Below, piece by piece: positions 42,201 through 44,808 of a DNA stretch of 64,000 bases. Source of the DNA: Morinoia aosen. Lineage: Eukaryota > Arthropoda > Malacostraca > Amphipoda > Talitridae. Made by a program: the position numbers and the translations under genes. The stretch is taken from the NCBI GenBank assembly GCA_030386875.1, contig CM059570.1, positions 30,743,422-30,807,421 of the forward strand, written 5' to 3'. Numbering within the stretch: position 1 is the first letter of the stretch; every line of letters begins with the position of its first letter. The notes below the pieces were generated by a model that was given only the letters and a program-made list of their open reading frames with translations, had not been told where the DNA came from and ran no database searches.

Positions 42201-42596
42201 TTGACGTACCTGTAGATAGGAGGTGCTGACGTACCTGTAGATAGGAGGCATTGACGTATATACAGGAGGTGCTGACGTACCTATATATGGGAGGCCTTGA
42301 CGTATACATAGGAGGTGCTGACGTACCTATATATGAGAGGCATTGACGTATACATAGGAGGTGCTGACGTACCTATATATGGGAGGCATTGACGTATACA
42401 TAGGAGGTGCTGAGGTACCTATATATATAGGAGGCATTGACGTATACACAGTAGGTGCTGACGTACCTATATATGGGAGGTGCCAGTCCCTCCCTGAACC
42501 AGAGCACGAGGTTGACGGCGTCGTCTGCGGCAGCTGTCATGTTGCATGGCAACTTGACAGACCGGCCTTCCACCCCCACCATGCCCACCGACGCGT
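11..42596 (-). CDS. Sidestep-family Ig-superfamily cell-surface protein, partial gene, ten internal exons (Ig1 to Ig5)
   Basis: Ten exons on the minus strand join in frame to about 524 codons: 42467-42596, 32839-33041, 30759-30869, 23323-23565, 21097-21248, 11993-12137, 11401-11531, 9356-9515, 3696-3790, 11-209. Each has an AG acceptor and a GT donor, and every intron phase matches its partner. The product has five Ig domains, each with the paired cysteines and core tryptophan (for example KLPC/LWF/LYKC in Ig1, YFEC/VTW/YTC in Ig4). The order and wording (REGLAPPIYSYDLR, KIREGDDVYFEC, FHWTFNN, EPCVFNIVPA) match the arthropod Sidestep family, single-pass neuronal surface proteins that bind Beaten path receptors in axon guidance and partner matching. 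That role is family knowledge, not seen here. All inter-domain introns are phase 1. Missing: signal-peptide exon, and the FN3-like, transmembrane and cytoplasmic exons, which should lie outside. Which Sidestep paralogue this is cannot be decided from this window. Confidence 0.9.
244..270. repeat. Perfect 12-bp-stem palindrome
   Basis: AAGAACAAATGC and its exact reverse complement, separated by AAC. It lies in the intron 35 bases upstream of exon J in transcript order. Confidence 0.85.
450..481. repeat. Perfect 14-bp-stem palindrome
   Basis: TGCATGAGGAGTAT, four-base loop ATTG, then the exact reverse complement. Confidence 0.88.
1356..1375. repeat. 20-bp perfect palindrome
   Basis: AATGAACAAA followed directly by its reverse complement. 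Confidence 0.8.
3165..3475. repeat. Degenerate ~60-bp tandem repeat
   Basis: About five diverged units around TCTGTCAATCTCATTAAGAA and AATACCTAA. Old array in intron I-J. Confidence 0.7.
3535..3640. repeat. Two-copy repeat near exon I donor
   Basis: ATCCAGTAAAAATT and neighbouring bases occur twice, about 60 bp apart, starting about 55 bases into the intron after exon I. No donor sequence is visible in the unit. Confidence 0.6.
3696..3790 (-). CDS. Sidestep-like exon I: first half of Ig5
   Basis: 95 nt, residues 426-457. Acceptor TTTTTGCCGTGCCAG, donor CCCTCG|GTAAGG; phase 1 in, phase 0 out. It encodes YSPVCREGLVHSYGAERGET and VRVSCAADAVPS. The S/A-P-V-C opening and the V-x-C-x-x-D-A-x-P ending fit the start of Ig5. 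Found from the need for a phase 1 to phase 0 exon between H and J; joins both without changing frame. Confidence 0.9.
3858..4030 (-). repeat. Dispersed repeat family DR-1, copy a
   Basis: Read on the minus strand this matches copies at 37140, 43318 and 47333 (shared GCTGACCGACCAG, ATAAATACTTAA-like and ATTGAACTTCAGT blocks). Family unknown; no protein seen. Confidence 0.7.
4241..4279. repeat. 39-bp near-perfect palindrome
   Basis: Outer TCTCGA/TCGAGA and inner AAACTTGCTGCTA with its reverse complement; one base offset between the two blocks. Confidence 0.8.
4410..4795. repeat. ~125-bp tandem repeat, about three copies
   Basis: Each copy has a CTAGAAGAAAACG-like block, CAGATCTTGATC, and a CCAGTTTGTACAGGTTTGT block. 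Copies differ by many substitutions, so the array is old. Confidence 0.75.
4796..5639. other. Intron H-I, no gene; holds a telomere-type tract
   Basis: Apart from the (CCTAA)n tract at 5150-5180 and three copies of a TATAGCGT-type motif around it in both orientations, nothing recognised. Confidence 0.5.
5150..5180. repeat. Interstitial (CCTAA)6, arthropod telomere-type repeat
   Basis: Six tandem CCTAA units (TTAGG on the minus strand), the canonical arthropod telomere repeat. Flanked on both sides by inverted CTATAGCGTGA/TCACGCTATAG motifs. Confidence 0.85.
5640..5940. repeat. Two-copy ~175-bp direct repeat
   Basis: Both copies carry TTTTTATTGATAATAT, TTTTCTAGCTAAAAGTTGCG, TTTGCGCCATT and TAGTTCCTCTTTAC. 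About 85-90% alike by eye. Confidence 0.75.
6180..6295. repeat. ~20-bp TATCATCA-rich minisatellite
   Basis: About six units of the type AAGGCTATCATCACTATC. Confidence 0.75.
6376..6600 (-). mobile_element. tRNA-derived SINE, copy 1
   Basis: On the minus strand the element starts with a tRNA-like head: a good A box (TGGCCGAGTGG) and B box (GTCCGAGTCC) about the normal distance apart, as in Ser/Leu-type tRNAs. A body with CCACTCTACTCAGGTGTC and TCATGGCG follows, then a 3' end GCATTTGAAAAACCAATGTA. The copy at 53740-53962 shares all parts in the same orientation. RNA polymerase III transcription is inferred from the boxes. Confidence 0.8.
6690..9355. repeat. 39-bp satellite seeded by the exon H donor junction
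   Basis: About 55 near-identical 39-bp units from 7200 to 9230, with strongly diverged units at both ends (6690-7195 and 9231-9355). On the gene strand each unit reads GAAATTCATT|GTGAGTTG or, in a common variant, GTTTGT in place of GTGAGT. Exon H ends AAAATACACT|GTGAGTTG. The unit at about 9239-9261 (CACAGTGGATTTTAAGAA on the plus strand) differs from the exon end (CACAGTGTATTTTAAGAA) by one base over that stretch, so the array includes exon-derived sequence and a donor copy per unit. Because 39 is a multiple of three, both strands show long meaningless open frames. Confidence 0.9.
9356..9515 (-). CDS. Sidestep-like exon H: second half of Ig4
   Basis: 160 nt, residues 373-426. Acceptor TTTTTGTTGCAG, donor AATACACT|GTGAGT; phase 0 in, phase 1 out. 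It encodes GQQVRQDRNEGVLVTQKSLV, LQRVNRRHAGGYTCRASNVE and GDSTSKPKILKIH. It gives the second Ig4 cysteine in a G-x-Y-x-C motif. The last 20 or so exonic bases reappear, degraded, in the first repeat units of the large array just downstream. Confidence 0.93.
9516..10489. other. Intron G-H, no gene or clear repeat
   Basis: After the acceptor of exon H I see ordinary AT-rich intron sequence without tandem structure. Confidence 0.5.
10490..11130. repeat. Degenerate CTCTTTCG-type repeats and AACCTCTTA minisatellite
   Basis: From 10490 to 10990, decayed units of the form AATCCTCACTCTCTTTCG and ACGCTAAATCCT. From 11040 to 11130, short AACCTCTTAAT units. Confidence 0.65.
11165..11400. repeat. ~58-bp tandem repeat seeded by the exon G donor junction
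   Basis: Four units run up to the splice site. On the gene strand exon G ends CACCACGAG|GTGAGTCACGG; units read ACACGAG|GTAAGCCACGG, TCACGAG|ATGAGCCATGG and TAACGAG|GAGAGCCGTGG, each followed by CTTTTGCATCCA-like sequence. The last 7 or so exonic bases are part of the unit, and one unit keeps a full GTAAGC donor. Confidence 0.85.
11401..11531 (-). CDS. Sidestep-like exon G: first half of Ig4
   Basis: 131 nt, residues 329-372. Acceptor TTTGTGACAG, donor CACGAG|GTGAGT; phase 1 in, phase 0 out. It encodes YIPEVSVGLGASLDP, TKIREGDDVYFECKVNANPP and AYKVTWHHE. The IREGDDVYFEC-x-V-x-A-N-P motif is the most diagnostic stretch of the Sidestep family. Both flanks are tandem duplications that include the splice junction. 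Confidence 0.95.
11525..11866. repeat. Two-copy ~170-bp duplication spanning the exon G acceptor
   Basis: The second copy starts at about 11697. The plus-strand GGATATCTGTCACAAATATGA at the exon edge is matched by TGATATGTGTCATAAATATAA; later blocks (GCTATCCATACT, TTGCG, TAAATATGTTTTTAT) also recur in order. The duplicated acceptor AG has decayed. Confidence 0.75.
11867..11992. repeat. ~21-bp repeat seeded by the exon F donor junction
   Basis: On the gene strand exon F ends GTATACT|GTGAGTGTGTG, and about six following units read GTGTACTGTGTGTGGGTC or GTGTACTGTGAGTGGTC. One further unit keeps an exact TACT|GTGAGT. Confidence 0.72.
11993..12137 (-). CDS. Sidestep-like exon F: second half of Ig3
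   Basis: 145 nt, residues 281-329. Acceptor CCCCGGCGCAG, donor GTATACT|GTGAGT; phase 0 in, phase 1 out. It encodes TWQEGNVSRSVLRLAINAS, QQAVACSAHNPKLPDALVRD and SLQLSVY. It supplies the second Ig3 cysteine, two sequons (NVS, NAS) and the C-S/R-A-x-N-P-x-x-P stretch typical of the family. Joining to exon G rebuilds a tyrosine and reads SVYYIPEVSVGLG, which supports both splice sites. Confidence 0.92.
12138..12312. repeat. 23-bp array against the exon F acceptor, with branch-point-like motif
   Basis: Seven units, gene strand CACGAACTAACCCTAAGTCA, reach to about 14 bases from the acceptor. Every unit holds ACTAAC or ACTAAT, the metazoan branch-point type; the nearest one is about 18 bases from the AG. 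Confidence 0.8.
12313..12560. repeat. ~60-bp tandem repeat, four diverged copies
   Basis: Units share GTGAAATCG, GTGATCAAAAGGGAAT-like and AACGAAATT-like blocks, continuing directly from the 23-bp array in intron E-F. Confidence 0.65.
12561..13377. other. Intron E-F, microsatellite, otherwise nothing
   Basis: Contains a (CA)n/(GT)n palindromic microsatellite at about 12759-12803 with CGACG at its centre. No gene signal. Confidence 0.55.
13378..13683. repeat. ~300-bp imperfect inverted repeat
   Basis: GAACAATATT to GTAGATTTTC (13378-13505) is matched by the reverse complement of about 13545-13683. Strongest block: GCTGTTCATTACGGCGCTG in one arm and its inverse in the other. Arms are about 75% alike with one larger gap. 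A decayed foldback element or inverted duplication; no transposase seen. Confidence 0.65.
13746..14315. repeat. 28-bp minisatellite, about 20 units
   Basis: Units GATCGAGAGCAGTCACAC plus ACTTGAATCA, with GAGAACAGT and ACGTGAATCA variants. Toward 14300 a shortened variant (CAGTATGA) alternates with the full unit. Confidence 0.9.
14316..15452. other. Intron E-F, nothing recognised
   Basis: AT-rich with no convincing exon, repeat or RNA. The last hundred bases may belong to the 3' flank of the neighbouring retroelement. Confidence 0.45.
15521..15558 (-). ncRNA. Hammerhead-like motif, second tail
   Basis: Same sequence as 17585-17626 on the opposite strand, within the other arm of the inverted dimer. 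Confidence 0.48.
17190..17697 (+). mobile_element. Inverted 3' fragment of the Penelope-like element
   Basis: Contains most of the GIY-YIG domain and the tail, on the plus strand, matching the minus-strand copy 15453-15970 almost base for base. Both tails hold a hammerhead-like motif. Confidence 0.88.
17585..17626 (+). ncRNA. Hammerhead-like motif in Penelope tail
   Basis: TTGATAA, a GACCA/TGGTC helix II, then GAAAC with TTC after it and a short GTG/CAC helix I. Hammerhead motifs in Penelope-like elements are established. The core CTGATGA is degenerate here, so activity is doubtful. The inverse copy lies at 15521-15558. Confidence 0.5.
17698..19429. other. Intron E-F, nothing recognised
   Basis: AT-rich with TATA-type low-complexity sequence near 18410-18520 and decayed AAAGAAAACCTT-type repeats near 18720-18820. 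No gene signal on either strand. Confidence 0.45.
19430..21060. repeat. Degenerate ~65-bp array ending 37 bases from exon E donor
   Basis: Units of the type CAAACCATAAGCCACATC, ACATTAACCAGTTCTCT, AATTTACCCT, very decayed at the left and clearer toward 20700-21000. The rightmost partial unit (CATCAGACCAGCAGCCCC) ends just inside the intron start. A link to the donor itself (AACTG|GTTAATG versus GACCAG|GTGAGG) is possible but weak. Confidence 0.7.
21097..21248 (-). CDS. Sidestep-like exon E: first half of Ig3
   Basis: 152 nt, residues 230-280. Acceptor CTCGCCCCCCAG with a strong C-rich tract; donor GACCAG|GTGAGG; phase 1 in, phase 0 out. It encodes LRPLEVVISEPVEPFSAGR, TYDLMCTSRGSRPPALISWW and RLRPIADQ. 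The SAGR, the cysteine, the GSRPPA-x-I-x-W motif and the position right after Ig2 are hallmarks of Sidestep Ig3. Confidence 0.93.
21290..21640. repeat. 60-bp (2 x 30) array near exon E acceptor
   Basis: Units CAATTGAATTTATTCCTGGG and TGAATTGATTTTAGTACAAG joined by TGTCCCATC. On the gene strand each contains GTACTAAA, close to a branch-point motif. Starts about 45 bases from the acceptor. Confidence 0.8.
21641..22785. other. Intron D-E, nothing recognised
   Basis: AT-rich; a decayed repeat with CAAATCATGTA and CAGTAAATTATGA lies near 22380-22620. No exon signal. Confidence 0.45.
22786..23310. repeat. ~29-bp array running up to exon D donor
   Basis: Gene-strand units such as CAGGGTGGTAGATGCCCTGT, about 18 copies, begin about 15 bases after the donor. 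The first unit (GACATGGTGTAGAGCA) resembles the junction GACATGAACT|GTGAGTGA with two bases lost, which would make it junction-derived; suggestive only. Confidence 0.75.
23323..23565 (-). CDS. Sidestep-like exon D: second half of Ig2
   Basis: 243 nt, residues 149-230. Acceptor GACCGTCAG, donor ATGAACT|GTGAGTG; phase 1 in and out. It encodes GSPPPDLEWELQGEVV (core tryptophan), a serine/threonine/glycine-rich linker, ISQLVLQSLPRKYVLADITC (second Ig2 cysteine) and ATIDMN. The last codon (T plus TA from exon E) gives the MNLRPLEV junction that family members show between Ig2 and Ig3. GC-rich in contrast to its AT-rich intron flanks, both of which start with degenerate tandem repeats. Confidence 0.92.
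23566..23985. repeat. ~60-bp array starting at exon D acceptor
   Basis: About seven decayed units with TTCAAGTCGTTTGACGTACG, AAATTTGTATTCGAT and AAAAAGCG. Starts within about 25 bases of the acceptor. Confidence 0.8.
24265..24300 (+). ncRNA. Hammerhead ribozyme core
   Basis: Canonical CTGATGA, a GGG/CCC helix II, then GAAAC and GTTC. The CGAAACGTTCA end matches the Penelope tails at 15.5 and 17.6 kb, so this is likely the tail of another Penelope-like insertion whose body I do not see. Helix I is poor. Confidence 0.55.
24301..24859. other. Intron C-D, nothing recognised
   Basis: A C-rich stretch at 24480-24530 (CTCCCCCCTCACTCCC) is the only notable base-composition feature. Confidence 0.45.
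24860..24975. repeat. ~20-bp AATACTAACTTA minisatellite
   Basis: About six units of ATAATACTAACTTA-type sequence. Confidence 0.8.
24976..26759. other. Intron C-D, nothing recognised
   Basis: A GC-rich island at about 25025-25140 (CGAGCGCGGGCGGCGCG) breaks the AT-rich background; I could not fit it to an exon. TTTCCCATGACAAG-type repeats occur twice near 26400-26470. Confidence 0.4.
26760..27160. repeat. ~37-bp degenerate minisatellite
   Basis: Units with ACAATAATTG, CATGATAAATG and GGAAAACAAAAAATT, about ten copies. Confidence 0.8.
27180..27605. repeat. ~105-bp tandem repeat, about four copies
   Basis: Units share GATGATGTTACCGTTAATTT-like, CCTGGAACAGC-like and TTAAAAGATTTC-like blocks in order; old. 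Confidence 0.7.
27606..28984. other. Intron C-D, GC-rich patches without an assignable exon
   Basis: 27600-27790 and 27850-27930 are GC-rich, but no frame with flanking splice sites convinced me. 28300-28400 holds three TTTAATTTAGAATAAAAATT units. Confidence 0.4.
28985..29100. repeat. 33-bp repeat, three units
   Basis: GGTGCTCTCGGACGCTGTAA plus ACACAATTAAA, three copies, the last diverged. Confidence 0.85.
29165..29340. repeat. ~41-bp repeat, four units
   Basis: Units CTCGCTAAAAGTAGGGAA and TGCCTGCCAATATCGCCAGC. Confidence 0.88.
29345..29989. repeat. 32-bp array, left part of the exon C donor-side array
   Basis: About 18 units CACTAGAGGCAGATGGTATT plus TGCCATCACCCT. Gene strand: GGCAAATACCATCTGCCTC. 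Interrupted on the right by the foldback element at 29992-30576; related units resume at 30577. Confidence 0.88.
29992..30576. mobile_element. 585-bp foldback element from a DUF4817 mariner-type transposon
   Basis: A near-palindrome with TA on each side, as for Tc1/mariner insertion. Termini are AGGTGTTTTTTAAATACGGG and its inverse; the arms are about 280 bp with a ~26-bp spacer at 30269-30295. Each arm carries, pointing to the centre, the start of a frame MTNWTKEQLAFISTAYF, which resembles the DUF4817 N-terminal helix-turn-helix domain of insect mariner-like transposases. So the element seems to be two copies of a transposon's 5' end, head to head. Non-autonomous. It sits inside the exon C donor-side array and is therefore younger. 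Confidence 0.82.
30577..30758. repeat. Exon C donor-side repeats, proximal part
   Basis: Decayed gene-strand units such as GGAACTGGCAAGTATTACTA run up to a TATATA stretch at the donor. Compare the junction ACTGGAG|GTAAGTGTTA: the unit looks like the junction lacking GGT. Suggestive, not decisive. Confidence 0.6.
30759..30869 (-). CDS. Sidestep-like exon C: first half of Ig2
   Basis: 111 nt, residues 112-149. Acceptor TCTCGCACAG, donor ACTGGAG|GTAAGTG; phase 1 in and out. It encodes VPPTSLVLQDEEGMPIRS, VTEDSNLRISCVATG. The VPP start and the Ser-Cys-x-x-x-Gly ending match the start of Ig2 in the family. The Gly codon is split with exon D. Too short to be found without the flanking exons, but frame, phase and motif agree on both sides. 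Arrays lie on both flanks. Confidence 0.88.
30870..31010. repeat. ~45-bp repeat at exon C acceptor, pseudo-acceptors
   Basis: Three units on the gene strand: TTACCTTTTAGCC, TGTACCTCTTAGCC and, at the true site, TTGCCTCTCGCACAG|T. Each unit also has TTTCTAG|GTAATAAAT or a variant, an acceptor and donor back to back. Confidence 0.72.
31011..32240. other. Intron B-C with two decayed arrays
   Basis: 31210-31400: units of AATCAATCATTAATCATTTT and TGCATCGAAT. 31900-32240: units of AATACCTATTTTACTCACTA. The remainder is unassigned. Confidence 0.6.
32241..32724. other. Intron B-C, nothing recognised
   Basis: A duplicated block with CAAACTCTACGCATAT occurs twice near 32440-32510. No gene signal. Confidence 0.45.
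32725..32838 (+). repeat. Dispersed repeat family DR-2, copy abutting exon B donor
   Basis: GAGCAACTTACC, TTTGGCCCAATACGTATT and GTTAACGTATT blocks match 47900-48000 and 46375-46450. The copy runs directly into the donor of exon B, so it probably supplies the first intron bases there. Confidence 0.55.
32839..33041 (-). CDS. Sidestep-like exon B: second half of Ig1
   Basis: 203 nt, residues 44-112. Acceptor TGTCCCCAG, phase 2 in; phase 1 out. It encodes YDLRELSGPLHWHDS, then FLELKNLRPADRGLYKC (the D-x-G-x-Y-x-C motif closing Ig1) and NNRVNLTIV with an NLT sequon. The donor is TTGTCG|GTCGGT, the weakest of the ten; two nearby GT choices break the frame to exon C, so phase decides it. The donor side has no tandem array but abuts a dispersed repeat (32725-32838). 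The acceptor side meets a 20-bp array about 23 bases away. Confidence 0.88.
33064..33560. repeat. 20-bp array against exon B acceptor
   Basis: About 24 units CATTCGTGAAATGCTAATGT with CATTAGCGAAATGCTAATGT variants. It starts about 22 bases from the acceptor and fades into decayed ATTCGTGAAA units to about 33860. Confidence 0.9.
33561..34249. other. Intron A-B, decayed repeats, no gene
   Basis: Weak continuation of the 20-bp array to about 33860, then unassigned. 34020-34150 shares GGATTGCT, AACAATGA and CACTGATTT blocks with 36185-36260, a diverged duplicate. Confidence 0.5.
34250..34760. repeat. ~33-bp ACTACAAAACACGATCTACT minisatellite
   Basis: About 14 units of CTCAACTCAACTCACTACAA plus AACACGATCTACT, decaying to the right into CACAATGTACTCCCAACT variants. 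Confidence 0.88.
34761..36940. other. Intron A-B, nothing recognised
   Basis: Contains the partner of the 34.1-kb duplicate (36150-36440), a two-copy TGTCATTTATTTATGAA at 35755-35790, and a repeated AACGTGGAATYTATGCACAAGG at 35430 and 35875. GC-rich 36540-36780 could not be fitted to an exon. Confidence 0.4.
36941..37043. repeat. 103-nt hairpin, pre-miRNA-sized
   Basis: CAGTCTAACTTTT... pairs with ...AAAAGTTAGACTG; about 31 of 36 positions pair, including the inner GCATGCAT block, leaving a loop of about 30 bases. Size and stem quality are pre-miRNA-like, but a small inverted-repeat transposon is equally possible. Confidence 0.6.
37140..37330 (+). repeat. Dispersed repeat family DR-1, copy b
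   Basis: TTGCTGACCGACCACTAGTC, ACAAACTCAATTTTCATAAA, then AATATTGAACTTCAGTTCGA; matches copies a, c and d. Confidence 0.75.
37620..38590. repeat. 19-bp minisatellite, about 50 units
   Basis: GAGAGTTCAATGTAACTAT with AACCAT and TTACTAT variants; very uniform in the middle, decayed at the right end. Confidence 0.95.
38820..39085. repeat. ~38-bp minisatellite, seven units
   Basis: TGCGTGCATGTGGTGAAGTT plus AACATGTATGTTCTATAA. Confidence 0.92.
39415..39935. repeat. ~40-bp minisatellite, about 13 units
   Basis: AATAGGGTATGAAAATAGGG plus CGTATTGGATATTTTGTCTAT. It leads directly into the 2.5-kb array. Confidence 0.92.
39940..42466. repeat. 2.5-kb array seeded by the exon A donor junction
   Basis: Near the exon the units are 46 bp (two ~23-bp halves); farther away they are 71-bp trimers in higher-order blocks of about 305 or 376 bp marked by a GACGTGTACATAGAAGG variant (40771, 41076, 41381, 41757, 42133). 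On the gene strand exon A ends CCTCCCATATATAG|GTACGTCAGCACC, and a copy at 42361-42386 repeats those exonic bases, donor and intron bases exactly. Distal units read CCTATCTACAG|GTACGT or CTACAG|GTGCGT: a pyrimidine-rich acceptor-like stretch joined to a donor. All three minus frames stay open for long distances because of the repetition. Confidence 0.93.
42467..42596 (-). CDS. Sidestep-like exon A: first half of Ig1
   Basis: 130 nt, residues 1-44 of the assembled protein. It enters in phase 1 after acceptor GTTGACAG and leaves in phase 2 at donor ATATATAG|GTACGT. It encodes GMVGVEGRSVKLPC (first Ig cysteine), an NMT N-glycosylation sequon, then NLVLWFREGLAPPIYS with the core tryptophan, as in the V-set-like first domain of Sidestep proteins. 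The final serine codon is split and completed by exon B. The 14 exonic bases before the donor, together with the donor itself, recur in the array that begins directly downstream. The preceding exon (signal peptide) must end in phase 1; I did not find it. Confidence 0.9.
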
Positions 42597-42654
42597 CTGT
42601 CAACGAAAGAAAACGGTAAATGATTAATAATTTTAAACGTTCACCGCGTTTTTG

Positions 42655-42860
42655 CAGTTAATGGTTGGTTTGGTTAGGTTGTAAGCAGCAGAATTGGGAA
42701 GTTGAGTTTACTGTTCCAATGCATCTTTATCTTTCCTAAGAAAATTGAAAAAGTAGTTGCACGACAACAATTCACCTCTTAAGGTCACAGTTATTTTTAA
42801 AACAGCTTGCGAGAACATGAAATCTCGTTCATTCATACCGGTACTTAAATGAACAGACAA
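42655..42860 (+). repeat. Dispersed repeat family DR-2, copy
   Basis: GGTTGGTTTGGTTAGGTTGT, AGCAGAATTG, TTACTGTTC, CTTTCCTAAGAAAATTGAAA and TTGCACGA match 47700-47900 and, in part, 45935-46000. Confidence 0.7.
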
Positions 42861-43317
42861 TTGAATTTTGTTGATTTAAGTGCTTAGTGCTTTCTTCTTC
42901 AAGTTTTTAAAGCCCATTCGCATACAGATATGTGACTTGCTGAATAAAATGTCTGGTGTTGAAATTAGTCGTGGGTGCGCCTTCAGTGCAGGTGTGGGAG
43001 CTTTGTTCAGCTTGTCTGATCAGCTCCTAAAAGTATGTTGTATTAGAATGAGATTATTTGAAAAAAAATATTATTGAAAAAATATTGTATTAAAAAAATT
43101 TTTTATTACAAAAGTTTTTTGAAATTATTTTGTACTTTTTGTGGGAGACTTTTCTTCAAATGAAAATGACTAAACGTCATCGTCAGCAGAGTTGCCTTAC
43201 GTTGTATGGGAAAGGCGTCAATGAATGTTAGAAAATAGTTTTTATGAATTCATACTGGAGTCTCCCGCGTAGGAATTTATCACGTTGGCTGCGGTCTGGG
43301 CCGCCTATGTACCCGGC
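42861..43317. other. Nothing recognised
   Basis: AT-rich, with a poly-A/T-rich stretch at 43060-43130. No exon signal. Confidence 0.45.
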
Positions 43318-43500
43318 GGAAATTTTCACAATGCTGCTGACTGACCAATAGTCACAAACTCAATTTAAATAAATACTTAGGCAAACCTAAACTGAGCATC
43401 TTCCAGTAAATATTTGCTCCTTTAAAAATATTCCTATTACATTTGACTTTGAACTTAAGTAGAATTTGGAGCATCAGTTGTACTAATCGCAGTCAACGTG
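43318..43500 (+). repeat. Dispersed repeat family DR-1, copy c
   Basis: GGCGGAAATTTTCACAATGC, TGCTGACTGACCAATAGTCA, CCAGTAAATATTTGCTCC, matching copy d. Confidence 0.75.
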
Positions 43501-43689
43501 GCAATACGAACATTTTGCGTGTAGGGGTTGCAGGAAAATAACAGAGGAAGAAGAGGAAGCTTGCCATTAAAAACAATGTGACAGTGCAAATTTTCCCCGT
43601 AAGTTTGATTACGATTGTCTGTCTACCTGCTTCTCGCTACACATTGCTTGCTATAAATTCTTGCCTCTGAAACGTGTTGTTGCCATGCC

Positions 43690-43965
43690 TATGTAACATA
43701 TGGTAACATTGAACAACAACAGATCAATATGGTAACATTGACCGGCAGACATAATAACATATTATTTTAGACTATGATTCAAGGTTCATTAAAAAATACA
43801 GCACGTAAAAATGTTTGACAGAGAACCTAATTATTGTTCAGAACAATAACAAATGAATATGGTAACAATGACCGGCAGACATAATAACATATTATTTTGG
43901 ACTAAGATTCAAGGTTCATTAAAAAATACAGCCCTTGAAAATGTTCGACAGAGTACCTAATTATT
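43690..43965. repeat. ~125-bp direct repeat, two copies
   Basis: Both contain ATGGTAACAATGACCGGCAG (one base different), ACATAATAACATATTATTTT and TTCAAGGTTCATTAAAAAAT. Confidence 0.85.
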
Positions 43966-44194
43966 GTTCATGTCATTACACCCTTATTGCATGAATAATT
44001 CAAAGAGTGTAATGAGCGTATCAGCTACAGACAGACATCTCCTTCGAATTTTTCCTTCCTTAACCCGGATCTTTTCCAGAAAAGCCCCGCCACTTATGCA
44101 ACACTTAAGTTCACCCACTTGTAACTTTCTAAATAATGCCCCTATCTACTTCAAGTTACTCTCAAACGAAAGAATGTTTTAATCTTTTATTTCC

Positions 44195-44416
44195 ACTAGT
44201 CCACCCCCTTTATTTTAAATAAAAAAGAGGGCGAAATGAGAGAAAGACCGTGAAAAAATAAAAAATTCAATCTCTCGAGAGTTGATGAGGCCGCGTGAAC
44301 ACGGCCCGTCAAAATATATAGGACTGGAGCTTGTATCACAGATACGCTCATCACACACTGCAGGCTGGCTTCGGACAGACAGAGAGACGGACGGACACTG
44401 CTCTTATTATAGTACA
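44195..44416 (-). mobile_element. Helentron-like non-autonomous element, copy 1
   Basis: On the minus strand it begins at TGTACTATAATAAGAGC, followed by GTCCGTC repeats, and ends GGTGGACTAGT. The TACTATAATAAGAG start and CTAGT end are typical of Helentron/HINE elements. An imperfect GGCCGTGTTCACGCGGCC palindrome lies inside. Two more copies at 46096 and 58137 have the same orientation and ends. Confidence 0.65.
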
Positions 44417-44539
44417 GGTTACAATTTGAAGTTGTGGTAAGTTGTGCATTATTTCGAAAGTTACAAGTGGGTGAACTAATACGTCGCATTAGTGGCGGGG
44501 CTTGTGTGGAAAAAATCCCTCAACCCTTCAGTTATAGAC

Positions 44540-44808
44540 CACGGTAGAGGAAACAAGGTAGGGTCATTTGTATGGGAGAAAATACACTTCCTCTTGTTTG
44601 GCTAGCCAATAGAAAGGCTTTATTTAAAAAAACTTATGACGTCGCCAAAACGCCATGTCGTTAGGCCAATAGTGGAGCCAGATTTGGGGGTAGCAGTGCT
44701 AGCAGATGCAATATGAGCGCTGCAATTGGTTCGTTGCCGTGACGTCAGCAAAACCACACCGTCAACGAAAAAAGGCTGGTTTGACCCTACCTTGTTTTCT
44801 CTACCGTG
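44540..44808. mobile_element. 269-bp MITE with 27-bp terminal inverted repeats
   Basis: Left end CACGGTAGAGGAAACAAGGT continuing AGGGTCA; the right end is its inverse with one mismatch. No coding capacity. Superfamily uncertain: the target duplication is not clear. Confidence 0.82.

Noticed and set aside
39829-42309. Open frames of 715 to 826 codons on the minus strand
   Set aside because: All three frames are open only because the repeat unit lacks stops; protein is a pure unit repeat (for example SYLQVRQRLL), adjoining a splice donor.
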